A stretch of 64,000 nucleotides of DNA from Clostridium hydrogeniformans DSM 21757 (GCF_000686705.1 NZ_KK366004.1:248001-312000), one strand, 5' to 3'. Shown: positions 8,985-18,629, counted from the stretch's first letter. Made by a program: numbers and translations. The notes: a model not told the origin generated them from the letters alone.

Positions 8985-9962
8985 ATGTATCCAATAAAAT
9001 TTGAAAATCTTTACTATGATAAAATTTGGGGTGGCCGTGACCTAGAACTTTTTAGGACAAACCTTCCAGAAGGAAATATAGGAGAAAGTTGGGATATAGC
9101 TTGCCATCCAAATGGTACAGGGAAGATTAGTAATGGAAAGTTTAAAGGTATGTCTTTTAATGAGCTTATAGAAAGCTATAAGGATGAAGTTTTAGGTAAG
9201 GAAATAGATGAAAAGAGATTTCCGTTACTTATTAAGATTATAAATGCTAATGATAAGCTCTCAGTTCAAGTACATCCAAATGATGAATATGGATTTAGAA
9301 TGGAAAATGAACCAGGAAAAACCGAGATATGGTATGTAGTTGAAGCCTTAGAAGGAGCAAATCTTGTTGTAGGAACAAAGGATTGTACAAGAGAAAAATT
9401 TATAGAAGCTCTAGATAAAGGAGAGTTAGATAAATATTTAAATAAGGTTCCAGTAAAAAAGGGAGAAGTTTATTTTGTAAAAAGTGGACTTGTTCATGCC
9501 ATAGGGGAAGGGGTTATAATTGCAGAGATACAACAAAACTCAGATACCACCTATAGGGTATATGACTATAATAGGGGTAGAGATCTACATGTGGATAAAG
9601 CTTTAGATGTAATAGACTTTTCACTAAAAGGAGAAAAAAGCTTAGGAATTAAGGTGGAGAAGGTAGGATATACAAAGACATATTATGCCTTATGTGAGCA
9701 TTTTTCCTTAGAGGAATATAATATAGAAGAAAAATTAGAAGAAACTAGCGATAAGGAAAGATTTTTTGTATTAACCTGTGTAGAAGGGGAAGGAAAAATT
9801 TTATATAAGGATGGAATAGAGGAAATTGAAAAGGGAGATAGCGTATTAATTCCAGCAAACCTTGGGAGGTATACTATTTTAGGGAGACTAAAACTTCTTA
9901 AGAGTTATGTTCCTAATGTAGCTAAAGTAGAGAAGGAGATATTAGAAGAAATAAAAAAATAA
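8985..9962 (+). CDS. manA: Mannose-6-phosphate isomerase, class I
   Basis: Zinc-dependent cupin isomerase interconverting mannose-6-phosphate and fructose-6-phosphate. At 325 aa it is the usual Firmicute short form. Zinc-site features are QVHPND with the nearby Glu of GKTEIWYV, and the downstream His in KSGLVHAIG. The active-site arginine stretch is NSDTTYRVYDYNR. The ATG follows AGGAGGAG. It is monocistronic and ends before a strong GC stem, so it likely serves mannose use or provision of mannose-6-phosphate for glycan synthesis. Confidence 0.93.
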   Translation: MYPIKFENLYYDKIWGGRDLELFRTNLPEGNIGESWDIACHPNGTGKISNGKFKGMSFNELIESYKDEVLGKEIDEKRFPLLIKIINANDKLSVQVHPNDEYGFRMENEPGKTEIWYVVEALEGANLVVGTKDCTREKFIEALDKGELDKYLNKVPVKKGEVYFVKSGLVHAIGEGVIIAEIQQNSDTTYRVYDYNRGRDLHVDKALDVIDFSLKGEKSLGIKVEKVGYTKTYYALCEHFSLEEYNIEEKLEETSDKERFFVLTCVEGEGKILYKDGIEEIEKGDSVLIPANLGRYTILGRLKLLKSYVPNVAKVEKEILEEIKK

Positions 9963-10583
9963 TAATATCTATTAATAGCAATATATTTTAAATAATAGAA
10001 TAGATTATTAACTTATGCAGAACATTATCTATAACCTACATGATTTTCTTAATAGAAGTACGTTAAGGTAAAATAAATAAGTTAAAATAAAAAACCCTCA
10101 GTGGAATATAAATCCGCTGAGGGTTTAAATTATTTTATAATAAAACCAAATTAATACCATTAGAAAAGTAGAGTAGTATGGTTAAATAAGATTATGAAGT
10201 TTGTATAATAAAATGAAGGAAAACATTCAATATGGTTTAAAGTACTATTATAATAAATTAAATCAGTAATAAAAAAATCATGAAATTATCATAAATTATA
10301 AAAATACACTGGGTTTAAACCTATATAGAAATAAAATTTGTAGTATTATACAAAAATATAAAACCCCTATAATAATTCTTGGTTTTAGGATATATAAGCT
10401 TTACTTTAAGTTTTAAAGGTATATAATATATTATATAAATACAATAGAGTATTCTAAATGACGAATAAAATACTATAATGAAAGTTAAAAGTAAAATTAA
10501 ACTAATAAATAAAATAAATATTGCAATTAACAGAAAAATGCAATAAGATAAAATGTATAAGAAAAAGATATGGGGGATTTTAT
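9963..10583. other. Long gene-free interval between manA and pckA
   Basis: Apart from the manA hairpin at 10092-10126, no coding ORF was found. A candidate upstream extension of the PEP carboxykinase frame (ATG at 10521) lacks a ribosome site and is not conserved-looking, so it was left out. About 450 nt before pckA remain unexplained and could carry regulation of gluconeogenic expression. No motif was identified. Confidence 0.5.
10092..10126. terminator. Hairpin terminator after manA
   Basis: The 14-bp stem AAACCCTCAGTGGA pairs with TCCGCTGAGGGTTT (one G-T pair) around a 7-nt loop. An A-run precedes it and TTTAAATTATTTTAT follows it. Confidence 0.75.
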
Positions 10584-12173
10584 ATGTATACAGATTTAAG
10601 TTATTTAAACTTAGAGTGTAAAGAGATTTTTAGGAACTTATCAGAAAGTCAATTAGTAACAAAAGCTTTAGAGAGAAAAGAAGGAAGACTAAGTAACAGT
10701 GGAGCACTAGTTATAAATACAGGAAAGTATACTGGAAGATCACCAAAGGATAGATTTATTGTAAAAGATGATATAACAAGGGAAAAAATAAATTGGGGAA
10801 GTGTGAATTTACCAATTAATGAGGATGTCTTTAATAATCTTTATTCTAAGGTAAACAGTTACCTAAAGGATAAAGAGCTATATGTGTTTGATGGATATGT
10901 GGGGGCAGAAGAGGAATTTTCTCTTCCTATAAAGGTAGTTTGTGAATATGCTTCTCAGGCCTTATTTGCAAATAGAATGTTTAGAAGAATGGATATTATA
11001 AAGGAAGATTTTGCACCAGAGTTTACTATAATATCAGCTCCAGGTTTTAAGGCTGAGGGTGAGAAGGATGGAATAAATTCTGAAGCATTTATATTAGTTA
11101 ATTTTTCAAAGAAAATAGTTTTAATTGGGGGAACTCAGTATTCAGGAGAAATTAAAAAGTCTATGTTCTCCATAATGAATTTTTTACTTCCATTAAAGGG
11201 AGTATTCCCAATGCATTGTTCAGCTAATATAGGGAAAAATGATGATGTAGCTGTATTCTTCGGACTTTCAGGAACAGGTAAGACAACCTTATCTACTGAT
11301 CCAAATAGAAGACTTATAGGTGATGATGAGCATGGCTGGCATGAAGGTGGAGTATTTAACTTTGAAGGTGGATGCTATGCTAAAACTATAAATCTTGACC
11401 CTGAAAAGGAAAAGGATATTTTTAATGCTATAAAATTTGGAAGTATATTAGAGAATGTAGTTTTAGATGAAAAAGGAGATCCTAATTATTATGATGATTC
11501 CTTAACAGAGAATACAAGAGGTGCCTATCCTCTGCATCATATAGATAATATAGAGGTAAGTGGAAAGGGAGGCAATCCAAATACTATAATATTTTTAACA
11601 GCAGATGCCTTTGGGGTTTTACCTCCAGTTTCAAAGCTTACTAAAGAGCAAGCAATGTATCATTTCATGTCTGGATACACAAGTAAGGTTGCGGGAACAG
11701 AGAGAGGTATAAAGGAACCACAAGCTACATTTTCAGCTTGCTTTGGAGAGCCATTTATGCTTATGAATCCAGCAGTTTATGCAAAGCTTTTGGGTGAAAG
11801 AATAGAAAAAACCAATGCAGATGTTTATTTAATTAACACCGGATGGATTGGTGGAGGATATGGGGTAGGATCTAGAATAAAGTTATCTTACACAAGACAA
11901 ATGGTTACATCAGCAATAGAGGGTGGATTTGAAGATACCACTTGGATAAAGCATCCTATATTTAGTGTTTTAATGCCAGAAAAGTGCTTAGGGGTGCCAG
12001 AAGTTTTATTAAACCCTGAGAATTTATGGGAAGATAAGGATGCCTATAGAAAAAGTGCTATGAATTTATCATTAAAATTTAACCATAATTTTGAGAAGTT
12101 TAATAATGTTCCAGAAGAAATAAAAAAAGCTGCACCAAATTTACCTATAGATAATGATTTACTAGTGGTATAA
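10584..12173 (+). CDS. pckA: Phosphoenolpyruvate carboxykinase (ATP)
   Basis: ATP-dependent enzyme interconverting oxaloacetate and PEP + CO2. In fermentative clostridia it may run either way. The kinase-1a P-loop [11 protein letters not shown] lies at about residues 227-237, the metal site GDDEHGW follows, and the TGRSPKDRF substrate loop is near the N-terminus. The product is 529 aa from the ATG at 10584, which has GGGGGATTTT before it; the in-frame ATG 63 nt upstream has no ribosome site. It is monocistronic and ends before a strong terminator. Confidence 0.95.
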   Translation: MYTDLSYLNLECKEIFRNLSESQLVTKALERKEGRLSNSGALVINTGKYTGRSPKDRFIVKDDITREKINWGSVNLPINEDVFNNLYSKVNSYLKDKELYVFDGYVGAEEEFSLPIKVVCEYASQALFANRMFRRMDIIKEDFAPEFTIISAPGFKAEGEKDGINSEAFILVNFSKKIVLIGGTQYSGEIKKSMFSIMNFLLPLKGVFPMHCSANIGKNDDVAVFFGLSGTGKTTLSTDPNRRLIGDDEHGWHEGGVFNFEGGCYAKTINLDPEKEKDIFNAIKFGSILENVVLDEKGDPNYYDDSLTENTRGAYPLHHIDNIEVSGKGGNPNTIIFLTADAFGVLPPVSKLTKEQAMYHFMSGYTSKVAGTERGIKEPQATFSACFGEPFMLMNPAVYAKLLGERIEKTNADVYLINTGWIGGGYGVGSRIKLSYTRQMVTSAIEGGFEDTTWIKHPIFSVLMPEKCLGVPEVLLNPENLWEDKDAYRKSAMNLSLKFNHNFEKFNNVPEEIKKAAPNLPIDNDLLVV

Positions 12174-12260
12174 AATTCTTTTAAATTTTATAAATTAATT
12201 AATTTCGAATAAAAGGTTATTAATTTACTTAGCTAGATTAATAATAAAGTTTTGGAAAGT

Positions 12261-12309
12261 AAGGCACTAAGGGTTTCTTAATATTAAGACATCCTTAGTG
12301 CCTTGTTTT
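12261..12309 (+). terminator. Terminator after pckA
   Basis: The stem AAGGCACTAAGG / CCTTAGTGCCTT is followed by GTTTTAG. A smaller palindrome (TTAATATTAA) occupies the loop. Confidence 0.8.
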
Positions 12310-12447
12310 AGTATAAAAATATTTTAAGGAATTCTAAAGTGTAAGGAGATAAATCATAGTGAGAAAGGAAATAATAGAAATAAGAATAGAATTTTAAAAT
12401 AAGTACATAGTAAAATATATATTCTAAAAGTAGAAAGGAGCAAGGCA

Positions 12448-13161
12448 ATGAAAAAGAAACTTTACATAATTACACTAGTTTTACTTACTATTTGTGCAAT
12501 AACTATAATCGGAGAAAATAGATTTGATACTCAAAACGTATTTTCTGGGGGAGGAGAATTTACCCTGCCTCCATTACCATATGACTATAATGCACTAGAG
12601 CCTTATATAGATGAAGAGACCATGAGACTTCACCACGATAAGCACCATGCCGCATATGTTAATAATTTAAATAAGGCATTAGAAAAACATAAAAATTTAA
12701 AAGGAAAAACTATTGAAGAACTTTTAATGAATTTAGATTCAATACCAGAGGATATTAGAACTGCTGTTAGAAATAATGGAGGAGGACATTATAATCACAG
12801 TTTCTTTTGGGAAATCATGGGTCCAAATAAGGGAGGAGAGCCTAAGGGGGAACTTAAAAAGGCAATAGATAAGACCTATGGTTCCTTTGATAAATTTAAG
12901 GCAGAATTTGAAAAACAAGCTACAAGTGTTTTTGGAAGTGGATGGGTGTACCTGGTTAAGGATGGCAATAACAATTTAAGCATAGTAACAACTCCGAATC
13001 AAGACACACCAATTGCTAAAGGGCTTAATCCTGTAATTGCTCTAGATTTATGGGAGCATGCATATTATTTAAAATATAAAAATTTAAGGGCAGATTACAT
13101 GAAAAATTGGTGGAATGTAGTTAATTGGGATAAGGGAGAAGAAAACTTTCAGGGGAAATAA
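12448..13161 (+). CDS. sodA: Exported Fe/Mn superoxide dismutase
   Basis: Fe/Mn-family SOD converting superoxide to peroxide and oxygen. Metal-site segments are [14 protein letters not shown] (first His ligands), [12 protein letters not shown] (second His) and [12 protein letters not shown] (Asp and His ligands). The odd feature is the extra N-terminus, [20 protein letters not shown], a Sec signal or anchor before the mature SOD begins near [15 protein letters not shown]. It therefore acts at or outside the cell surface. The 237 aa are an SOD core plus about 35 residues. It is flanked by terminators, so monocistronic. Confidence 0.93.
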   Translation: MKKKLYIITLVLLTICAITIIGENRFDTQNVFSGGGEFTLPPLPYDYNALEPYIDEETMRLHHDKHHAAYVNNLNKALEKHKNLKGKTIEELLMNLDSIPEDIRTAVRNNGGGHYNHSFFWEIMGPNKGGEPKGELKKAIDKTYGSFDKFKAEFEKQATSVFGSGWVYLVKDGNNNLSIVTTPNQDTPIAKGLNPVIALDLWEHAYYLKYKNLRADYMKNWWNVVNWDKGEENFQGK

Positions 13162-13209
13162 AAGGATGGTATCATAATGAGTATTATACATTATGATACC
13201 ATCCTTTTA
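13161..13209. terminator. Bidirectional terminator, sodA / small membrane protein
   Basis: An 18-bp perfect stem, AAAGGATGGTATCATAAT with ATTATGATACCATCCTTT, has A-rich and T-rich flanks and lies between convergent genes. Confidence 0.85.
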
Positions 13210-13244
13210 ACTTAAGACTTTCTTAAAACTTTTATATAATATAT

Positions 13245-13709
13245 CTATTTAGAAACGGTGTTTTTAATTTTCTTTAAACATTGAAGCTCCATTCCTATAA
13301 AAGAACATACAGCGGGAATAAAAGCTATAACTATGCCTATAAGTATGTTTCCGATATTGGATGTTTCAATAAGGGGAAGTATGAATCCATTAAATATTAG
13401 AAAGGGTGTCCATACAGCATCACTAGATAAACTATTTATACCTGGTCTAAAAGCTATTAAAGTTATTAAGAAAAAAACTAATGATATAATGGGTATTAAA
13501 GAAAAGGTAATTACTTTTTTCTTAGTATTTTTTTCGTATTTCAAAAAACAGTAAGAAAAAGTTGTATATAATGCAATAGCCACTAAAAGCTCAATTACTG
13601 GTAATGCCTTGCTGTTAACCTTAAGCAAGGATATTAAAATAATGTGTCCGTAATAAATAAAATTCACTATAAATAAGTGATGAATTAAATTCAAAAAAGT
13701 ATTTTTCAT
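13245..13709 (-). CDS. Small four-helix membrane protein, unknown function
   Basis: A 154-aa hydrophobic protein with about four membrane segments, at residues of roughly 12-30, 38-58, 66-90 and 110-143. It has basic cytosolic loops (KYEKNTKKK) and a basic C-terminus. The ATG has AGGAGG 6 nt before it, so it is very likely translated. No family was recognised and no catalytic motif is visible. It is monocistronic on the minus strand, between sodA and uppP. Confidence 0.7.
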   Translation of the reverse strand: MKNTFLNLIHHLFIVNFIYYGHIILISLLKVNSKALPVIELLVAIALYTTFSYCFLKYEKNTKKKVITFSLIPIISLVFFLITLIAFRPGINSLSSDAVWTPFLIFNGFILPLIETSNIGNILIGIVIAFIPAVCSFIGMELQCLKKIKNTVSK

Positions 13710-13991
13710 CTTTCCTCCTAAAATAATAAACTTATATATATTATATAGTAAATATATAATATATATGAAAAATAGAAAAAAATAAATAGCATGTCCTATA
13801 AAATATTATAGCTTCATAATTTTATTAGAACAACAAGTATATAATGGTTACAAAGTTATTACGAGAAAATGATGAATTGATTAAATTCTGTTAAAAAACC
13901 CTTAAATTATCATAGGTTATAGACAAAGAGAAAAATTGAACTTATAATTACTCTGTGCATAAAATTTAAAAATAGAAAGAGAGGTAACTCT

Positions 13992-14828
13992 ATGCTTTTG
14001 GTTTTTAAGGCTATTATAATTGCCATAGTAGAAGGAATTACTGAATTTATTCCTGTTTCTTCAACAGGACATATGATTATAGTAGATGATATTATAGGAT
14101 TTAAATCTACAGCTACACCTCACTTTGCAGCTATGTTTCAAGTTGTTATACAATTAGGGGCCATATTAGCTATTGTTGTTTTATACTGGAATAAGATTTG
14201 GACATCTGTTATAAGTTTCTTTAAGTTAGAAAAAGAAGGTCTGAAATTTTGGAGTACAATATTAGTAGGATGTATACCTGCTGCTGTACTAGGGTTATTA
14301 TTAGATAATTGGATAGAGGCTAATTTATTTAATTCATTGACAGTTGCAGCTGGACTCATAATTGGAGCTATACTTCTTATATTTGTGGAAAACAAGTATA
14401 GAAAAAACTCCAAGACTAAGAGTATAGATGATGTAACATATGGTCAAGCTCTTACCATAGGAGCTTTTCAGTGTCTTGCTTTATGGCCAGGAATGTCAAG
14501 ATCATCTTCCACAATTATGGGAGGATGGATTAGTGGACTGAATAATACGGCTGCTGCTGAATTTTCATTCTTTTTAGCTTTACCAGTTATGGTTGGAGCA
14601 TCAGGACTTAAGCTTTATAAGTATGATTACTCATCTATTACAGGGGATCAAATTATAGCTTTAATAGTTGGTTCTTTAGTGGCGTTCTTAGTGGCTCTTG
14701 TTGTTGTAGATAGATTTATTGCCTTCCTTAAGAAGAAGCCTATGAGAATATTTGCAGTATATAGAATTTTAGTAGGTGTAATACTACTTATATTAATAGC
14801 ATTAAAGGTAATTTCAATTTATGGATAA
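13992..14828 (+). CDS. uppP: Undecaprenyl-diphosphate phosphatase
   Basis: Integral membrane phosphatase of the BacA/UppP family (278 aa) that recycles undecaprenyl pyrophosphate for peptidoglycan and other glycan synthesis. Overexpression of this family gives bacitracin resistance. Signature segments are EGITEFIPVSSTGHMI (residues about 15-30) and WPGMSRSSSTI (about 163-173), which hold the catalytic Glu, Ser and Arg positions. About seven to eight membrane helices are present. The ribosome site is GAGAGG. Confidence 0.96.
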   Translation: MLLVFKAIIIAIVEGITEFIPVSSTGHMIIVDDIIGFKSTATPHFAAMFQVVIQLGAILAIVVLYWNKIWTSVISFFKLEKEGLKFWSTILVGCIPAAVLGLLLDNWIEANLFNSLTVAAGLIIGAILLIFVENKYRKNSKTKSIDDVTYGQALTIGAFQCLALWPGMSRSSSTIMGGWISGLNNTAAAEFSFFLALPVMVGASGLKLYKYDYSSITGDQIIALIVGSLVAFLVALVVVDRFIAFLKKKPMRIFAVYRILVGVILLILIALKVISIYG

Positions 14829-14902
14829 TAAGTAATATAACATAAACTTAAGGTATATTATCTTTATAAAAGTGTATGAAATTAAGATAAACATATTATA
14901 TA

Positions 14903-14949
14903 ATGGGATGCATGAAAATGATTTTTAAAGTTATTTTTATACATCCCAT
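14903..14949 (+). terminator. Hairpin after uppP
   Basis: An imperfect 17-bp stem, ATGGGATGCATGAAAAT with ATTTTTATACATCCCAT. No T-run follows, so termination strength is uncertain. The rest of the 14829-15190 gap shows nothing recognisable. Confidence 0.5.
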
Positions 14950-15190
14950 ATTACTATAAGAGAAAGTTACTTTTAATAATTATACTTAGACTATATTCAT
15001 TTAAATAGAGTATATTAATTCACTGTATGAGAGAGAAAACAGAGATTATTTAAAGGGAATGCATCATATTTGTAATAACTACAGAAAATATAAAAATCTA
15101 TTTTATAGTGTAAAATACAAAGATATAATATAAGTAGTAGCAGAATGTTCAGATTATTTTAAATATTTTAAAAGCTAGTGAGGGATGTAA

Positions 15191-15949
15191 ATGAAGGAAG
15201 TAAAAAGATATTTAGAGTCCAGGTTAGGGGAGTATAGCTTTTATTTTGAGGATTTAGATGGTGGCTATGTATACGGTTTTAATGAAGGTCAACAAATTAA
15301 AGCTGGAGAGTGTATACACCTTCCGTTAATCATTGCACTATTTAATGAGGTGGAGGCATCAAACATATCATTAAGTCATAGAATTAAAGTGAGTTCAAGG
15401 GATAGTAAGAAAAACAATAGTTTATTAAAACGCTTAGGAGAAAAAGAATATAGTGTAAAAGAGCTTATTATCTTTATGATTATTGAGAATGATTGTGAGG
15501 CTTACGAGCATTTGGTCTCCTTAATAGGAGTAGATAATATTAATAATCATATTAAGGGTATGGGACTTAGAAATACATGTATAGTGGACAATGAAAGCTT
15601 TGATGGATTTACCACTGCTTATGATTTATCTAAATGTTGGAGAATTTTAAAGCATGGAGAATATATAAATAAAGAGAATAGAAACTTTTTAATAGATATA
15701 TTAAAAGAGCAACCTATCAAAAATAAAATATCATTTTATTACACTAAAGAGGAAAGAGAAAATATAGCATCCAAGGGTGGAAGTAGTGATGAAGCTGAAA
15801 ATGATACTTGTTATTTAGAATTGCCTAAGGGTAATTTTACATTTACAATATTATCAAGAAATACTCCAAGTGATGTATATAGTATTGTGACTATGGCTAA
15901 GAGCGGTAAAATGATAGTAGATACTATAAGAAATAATTGGAGAAAATAG
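15191..15949 (+). CDS. Class A beta-lactamase-fold protein lacking catalytic motifs
   Basis: A 252-aa cytosolic protein (no signal peptide) with the overall layout of the beta-lactamase2 / serine hydrolase family. The usual SxxK is replaced by ECIH (residues 40-43, in KAGECIHLPLIIALF), SDN by NDC (100-102, IENDCEAYEHL), and the third motif is KGG (195-197). Without the Ser and Lys pair it should not acylate beta-lactams. It may be a binding or structural pseudoenzyme. The ATG follows GAGGGATGTAA. It lies directly upstream of the pyr operon but is separated from it by a promoter. Confidence 0.75.
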   Translation: MKEVKRYLESRLGEYSFYFEDLDGGYVYGFNEGQQIKAGECIHLPLIIALFNEVEASNISLSHRIKVSSRDSKKNNSLLKRLGEKEYSVKELIIFMIIENDCEAYEHLVSLIGVDNINNHIKGMGLRNTCIVDNESFDGFTTAYDLSKCWRILKHGEYINKENRNFLIDILKEQPIKNKISFYYTKEERENIASKGGSSDEAENDTCYLELPKGNFTFTILSRNTPSDVYSIVTMAKSGKMIVDTIRNNWRK

Positions 15950-16060
15950 AAGAAATCTTTCTTCTGATGATGTTGTTTCCACATCTTAGGTTAGATGGTT
16001 TAATCTAGGGGTGTAGCAACTGTTATCCAAAACCTTTTAAGGGTATGGAGGTGTTAAAGC
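15950..16060 (-). other. Structured intergenic element, copy A (homologue of 47021-47140)
   Basis: Read on the minus strand, this stretch aligns along its length with 47021-47140. It shares GGATAACAGTTGCTA exactly and then a TAGATTAA..CATCTAACCT block. Potential hairpins are TAGAT/ATCTA, GATGT/ACATC around a GGAAACA loop, and AGAAGAAA/TTTCTTCT, the last overlapping the stop of the upstream gene. The homologous hairpins in copy B use different bases. It ends about 25 nt before the pyr -35 box. Strand choice is arbitrary; no promoter was established. Confidence 0.6.
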
Positions 16061-16084
16061 GTATAGCTATAAGATAAAAATATG

Positions 16085-16113
16085 TTGACAAAGTTTCTTT
16101 AAAGTGATAATCT
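16085..16113 (+). promoter_or_regulatory. pyr operon promoter
   Basis: A perfect -35 TTGACA (16085-16090), a 17-nt spacer and -10 TAATCT (16108-16113) lie directly upstream of the PyrR-type leader. Confidence 0.8.
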
Positions 16114-16135
16114 AATTTCTAAAGAAAATACCTTT

Positions 16136-16243
16136 AAATTTGATCCAGAGAGGTCAATAAGGAAGATGCAAGTAGTGTAATTGAATGTTAGACAATGTTT
16201 GTAAAAGTATGCCTTCCTTATAATTTAAGGAAGGCTTTTTTTT
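16136..16243 (+). promoter_or_regulatory. PyrR-type transcription attenuator of the pyr operon
   Basis: A PyrR-binding-loop-like sequence GATCCAGAGAGGTC lies at about 16142-16155. The antiterminator strand TAAGGAAG (16158-16165) can pair with CTTCCTTA (16213-16220). That segment is also the left arm of a strong terminator, GCCTTCCTTA / TAAGGAAGGC (16211-16235), followed by eight Ts. This is the known Gram-positive design: UMP-bound PyrR stabilises the anti-antiterminator and stops transcription before pyrB. No pyrR gene is in the window, so the regulator would act in trans. Confidence 0.85.
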
Positions 16244-16290
16244 ATAAAACCTTTAAATTAACACAGAGATGTTAAGAAGGAGTTGATATT

Positions 16291-17214
16291 ATGTTAAAAG
16301 GAAGAAGTTTAATAGATCCTAGAGATTTTTCGGTAGAAGAATTAGAAGAAGTATTTGAATTAGCAGAAAAAATTATTAAAAGTCCAGAAGACTTTTCAAA
16401 AATGTGCAGTGGCAAAATATTGGCAACTCTTTTTTATGAGCCAAGCACAAGAACAAGACTTTCCTTTGAAAGTGCTATGCTAAGGCTTGGTGGAAATGTT
16501 ATAGGATTTTCAGAAGCAAGCTCAAGCTCCGTATCTAAGGGAGAAACCATAGCAGATACAGTAAGGACAGTTTCATGTTACGCAGATGTTATAGCCATGA
16601 GACATCCCCTTGAGGGATCGGCTAAAATAGCCTCTCTTTACTCTCATATTCCTGTAATAAATGCAGGAGATGGAGGTCATCAACACCCAACTCAAACTTT
16701 AACAGATCTTTTGACTATAAGAACATTAAAAAAAGGTTTAAGTAATCATGTCATTGGATTATGTGGAGATCTTAAATATGGTAGAACGGTACATTCGTTA
16801 ATAAAAGCCATGTCTAGATATAATAATAATAAATTCATATTGATATCCCCAGAAGAATTAAGTATACCAAAATATATTAAGAGAGAAGTACTAGAAAAAA
16901 ATAATATTCCTTATGAAGAAGTAAGAACCTTAGAAGAAGCTATGGATAAGGTAGATATAATATACATGACCAGAATTCAGAGAGAAAGATTTGATAATAA
17001 AGAAGAGTATGAAAGACTTAAAAATAGTTATATATTAGATAATAAAAAGATGAGTATAGCAAAGGAAGATGCTATAGTAATGCATCCTCTACCAAGAGTA
17101 AATGAAATAGCTTATGAGGTAGATGATGATAATAGAGCATGCTATTTTAAACAAGCTAAGTTTGGTATGTATGTAAGAATGGCTTTAATAGCCAAGGTTT
17201 TAGGGGTGATTTAA
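16291..17214 (+). CDS. pyrB: Aspartate carbamoyltransferase, catalytic subunit
   Basis: Second step of pyrimidine synthesis: carbamoyl phosphate + aspartate gives carbamoylaspartate. At 307 aa it is the usual catalytic chain length. The carbamoyl-phosphate site STRTR is at residues 52-56, [12 protein letters not shown] follows, and [10 protein letters not shown] is near the C-terminus. The ATG has AAGGAG 8 nt upstream. It is the first gene of the pyr operon, and its stop abuts the pyrI ATG, so the two are likely translationally coupled. Confidence 0.97.
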   Translation: MLKGRSLIDPRDFSVEELEEVFELAEKIIKSPEDFSKMCSGKILATLFYEPSTRTRLSFESAMLRLGGNVIGFSEASSSSVSKGETIADTVRTVSCYADVIAMRHPLEGSAKIASLYSHIPVINAGDGGHQHPTQTLTDLLTIRTLKKGLSNHVIGLCGDLKYGRTVHSLIKAMSRYNNNKFILISPEELSIPKYIKREVLEKNNIPYEEVRTLEEAMDKVDIIYMTRIQRERFDNKEEYERLKNSYILDNKKMSIAKEDAIVMHPLPRVNEIAYEVDDDNRACYFKQAKFGMYVRMALIAKVLGVI

Positions 17215-17415
17215 ATGGCCATATTTATGGATGTAATTAAAAGACATAGGGAGATACTACCTAGGAAAATAGAAAAGGTTATTGTTTGTAATAATAAAAA
17301 TTGTGCAAGTTTAAAAGAAACCTATGTGAAACAAAGCTTTATATTAGTTGATGAAGAGAATATGGAATATAAGTGTGAGTATTGTGATAGTATTCAAACA
17401 TTAAAGGCATTATAG
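17215..17415 (+). CDS. pyrI: Aspartate carbamoyltransferase regulatory subunit, zinc domain only
   Basis: A 66-aa protein matching only the C-terminal zinc domain of PyrI. The four ligands are C25, C30, C54 and C57 (CNNKNC and CEYC), spaced like the known Cx4C...CxxC of the E. coli regulatory chain. The N-terminal nucleotide-binding allosteric domain, about 90-100 residues in ordinary PyrI, is absent. pyrB ends one base before this ATG, leaving no room for it. In E. coli the isolated zinc domain is known to bind the catalytic trimer and change its activity. This protein may do that without nucleotide control. Confidence 0.85.
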   Translation: MAIFMDVIKRHREILPRKIEKVIVCNNKNCASLKETYVKQSFILVDEENMEYKCEYCDSIQTLKAL

Positions 17416-17426
17416 GAGGAACATAC

Positions 17427-18629
17427 ATGAAACTTTTAATAAAAAACGCTAAGATAGTTGATTTTTCTCAAACTTCTGTTGGGGATATTTATATAGAGGA
17501 CGGAATAATAAAAGAGGTTGGAAAAGAATTAAATAAAAACTGTGATGTTATAGATGCAAAGGGATATACAGTAATGCCTTCATTTATAGACCTACATGTT
17601 CACTTTAGAGAACCGGGGTTTACATATAAGGAAGACATAGAGAGTGGAAGCAGAGCTGCTGTTAGAGGAGGATATACCACTACTGTATTAATGGCGAATA
17701 CAAGACCTTGCGTAAGTTCAAGAGAGGTATATGATTCAATAATAAAAAGAGGAAAAGAAGTAGGACTTGCAAATATTCATCAGTGTATAACAGTGACTAA
17801 GAATATGAGGGGAGAAAGTACTGAACACTTAGATGAACTTTTAAATATAGAGGGATTAAAGTTCATATCAGAAGATGGACGTGGAGTTATGGATTCAAAA
17901 GTAATGATAGAAGCTATGGAAAAGGCCAAGGAAAAAAACATAGTAGTTATTTCTCATGCAGAAACCCACGATTTATCTAAAATAGATATGAGACTTGCGG
18001 AAAACACAATGACATGGAGAGATATAACATTAAGTGAGTACACTGGAGCAAGACTTCATATGGCTCATGTAAGTACTAAAGAAGCTATGAAGTATGTTAT
18101 AGAAAGCAAGGAAAGAGGGGGAAGGGTAACTTGTGAAGTAACTCCTCATCATATAGCATTGACTAGTGATACTGAATATAGGGTTAACCCACCTCTTAGA
18201 GAAGAAGAGGATAGAGAATTTTTAATAGAGGCTATAAAGAAAGGCTATGTAGATTGTATAGGTACTGATCATGCACCTCATAGCAAAGAGGATAAAGAGA
18301 AGGGAGCGCCGGGAATGATAGGCCTTGAATTTTCCTTCACAGTATGTAATACAAAGCTTGTAAAAGAAGGACATATAACTTTAAATAGACTTTCTGAAAT
18401 AATGTCTTATGGGCCATCTAAGATAATGGATGATGAAGAAAGAGGTGGAATTTCTATAGGGAAAAAAGCTGATCTTGTACTCGTAGATCCTAATAGGGAA
18501 GTAACCCTAGATGAAAAGTTTATAAAGTCTAAAAGTAGCAACTCTCCACTTATAGGATTTAAAGGTTATGGAGAGGTACTTATGACCTTGAAGGATGGAC
18601 AAATTGTCTATAAAGGGGGAGATGTTTAG
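17427..18629 (+). CDS. pyrC: Dihydroorotase
   Basis: Amidohydrolase-fold zinc enzyme cyclising carbamoylaspartate to dihydroorotate. At 400 aa it is the long class I type. The metal motif HVHFREPG begins at H57. Further metal-site segments are VISHAETHD, LHMAHVST and the GTDHAPHS Asp/His segment. The C-terminal composite domain includes KKADLVLVDPN. The ribosome site is AGGAGG. It sits 11 nt after pyrI and one base before the pyrF ATG, inside the operon. Confidence 0.97.
   Translation: MKLLIKNAKIVDFSQTSVGDIYIEDGIIKEVGKELNKNCDVIDAKGYTVMPSFIDLHVHFREPGFTYKEDIESGSRAAVRGGYTTTVLMANTRPCVSSREVYDSIIKRGKEVGLANIHQCITVTKNMRGESTEHLDELLNIEGLKFISEDGRGVMDSKVMIEAMEKAKEKNIVVISHAETHDLSKIDMRLAENTMTWRDITLSEYTGARLHMAHVSTKEAMKYVIESKERGGRVTCEVTPHHIALTSDTEYRVNPPLREEEDREFLIEAIKKGYVDCIGTDHAPHSKEDKEKGAPGMIGLEFSFTVCNTKLVKEGHITLNRLSEIMSYGPSKIMDDEERGGISIGKKADLVLVDPNREVTLDEKFIKSKSSNSPLIGFKGYGEVLMTLKDGQIVYKGGDV

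Noticed and set aside
10521-10583. 21-residue upstream extension of pckA from the ATG at 10521
   Set aside because: There is no ribosome site at 10521, whereas GGGGGATTTT precedes the ATG at 10584, and PEPCK proteins start near the latter.
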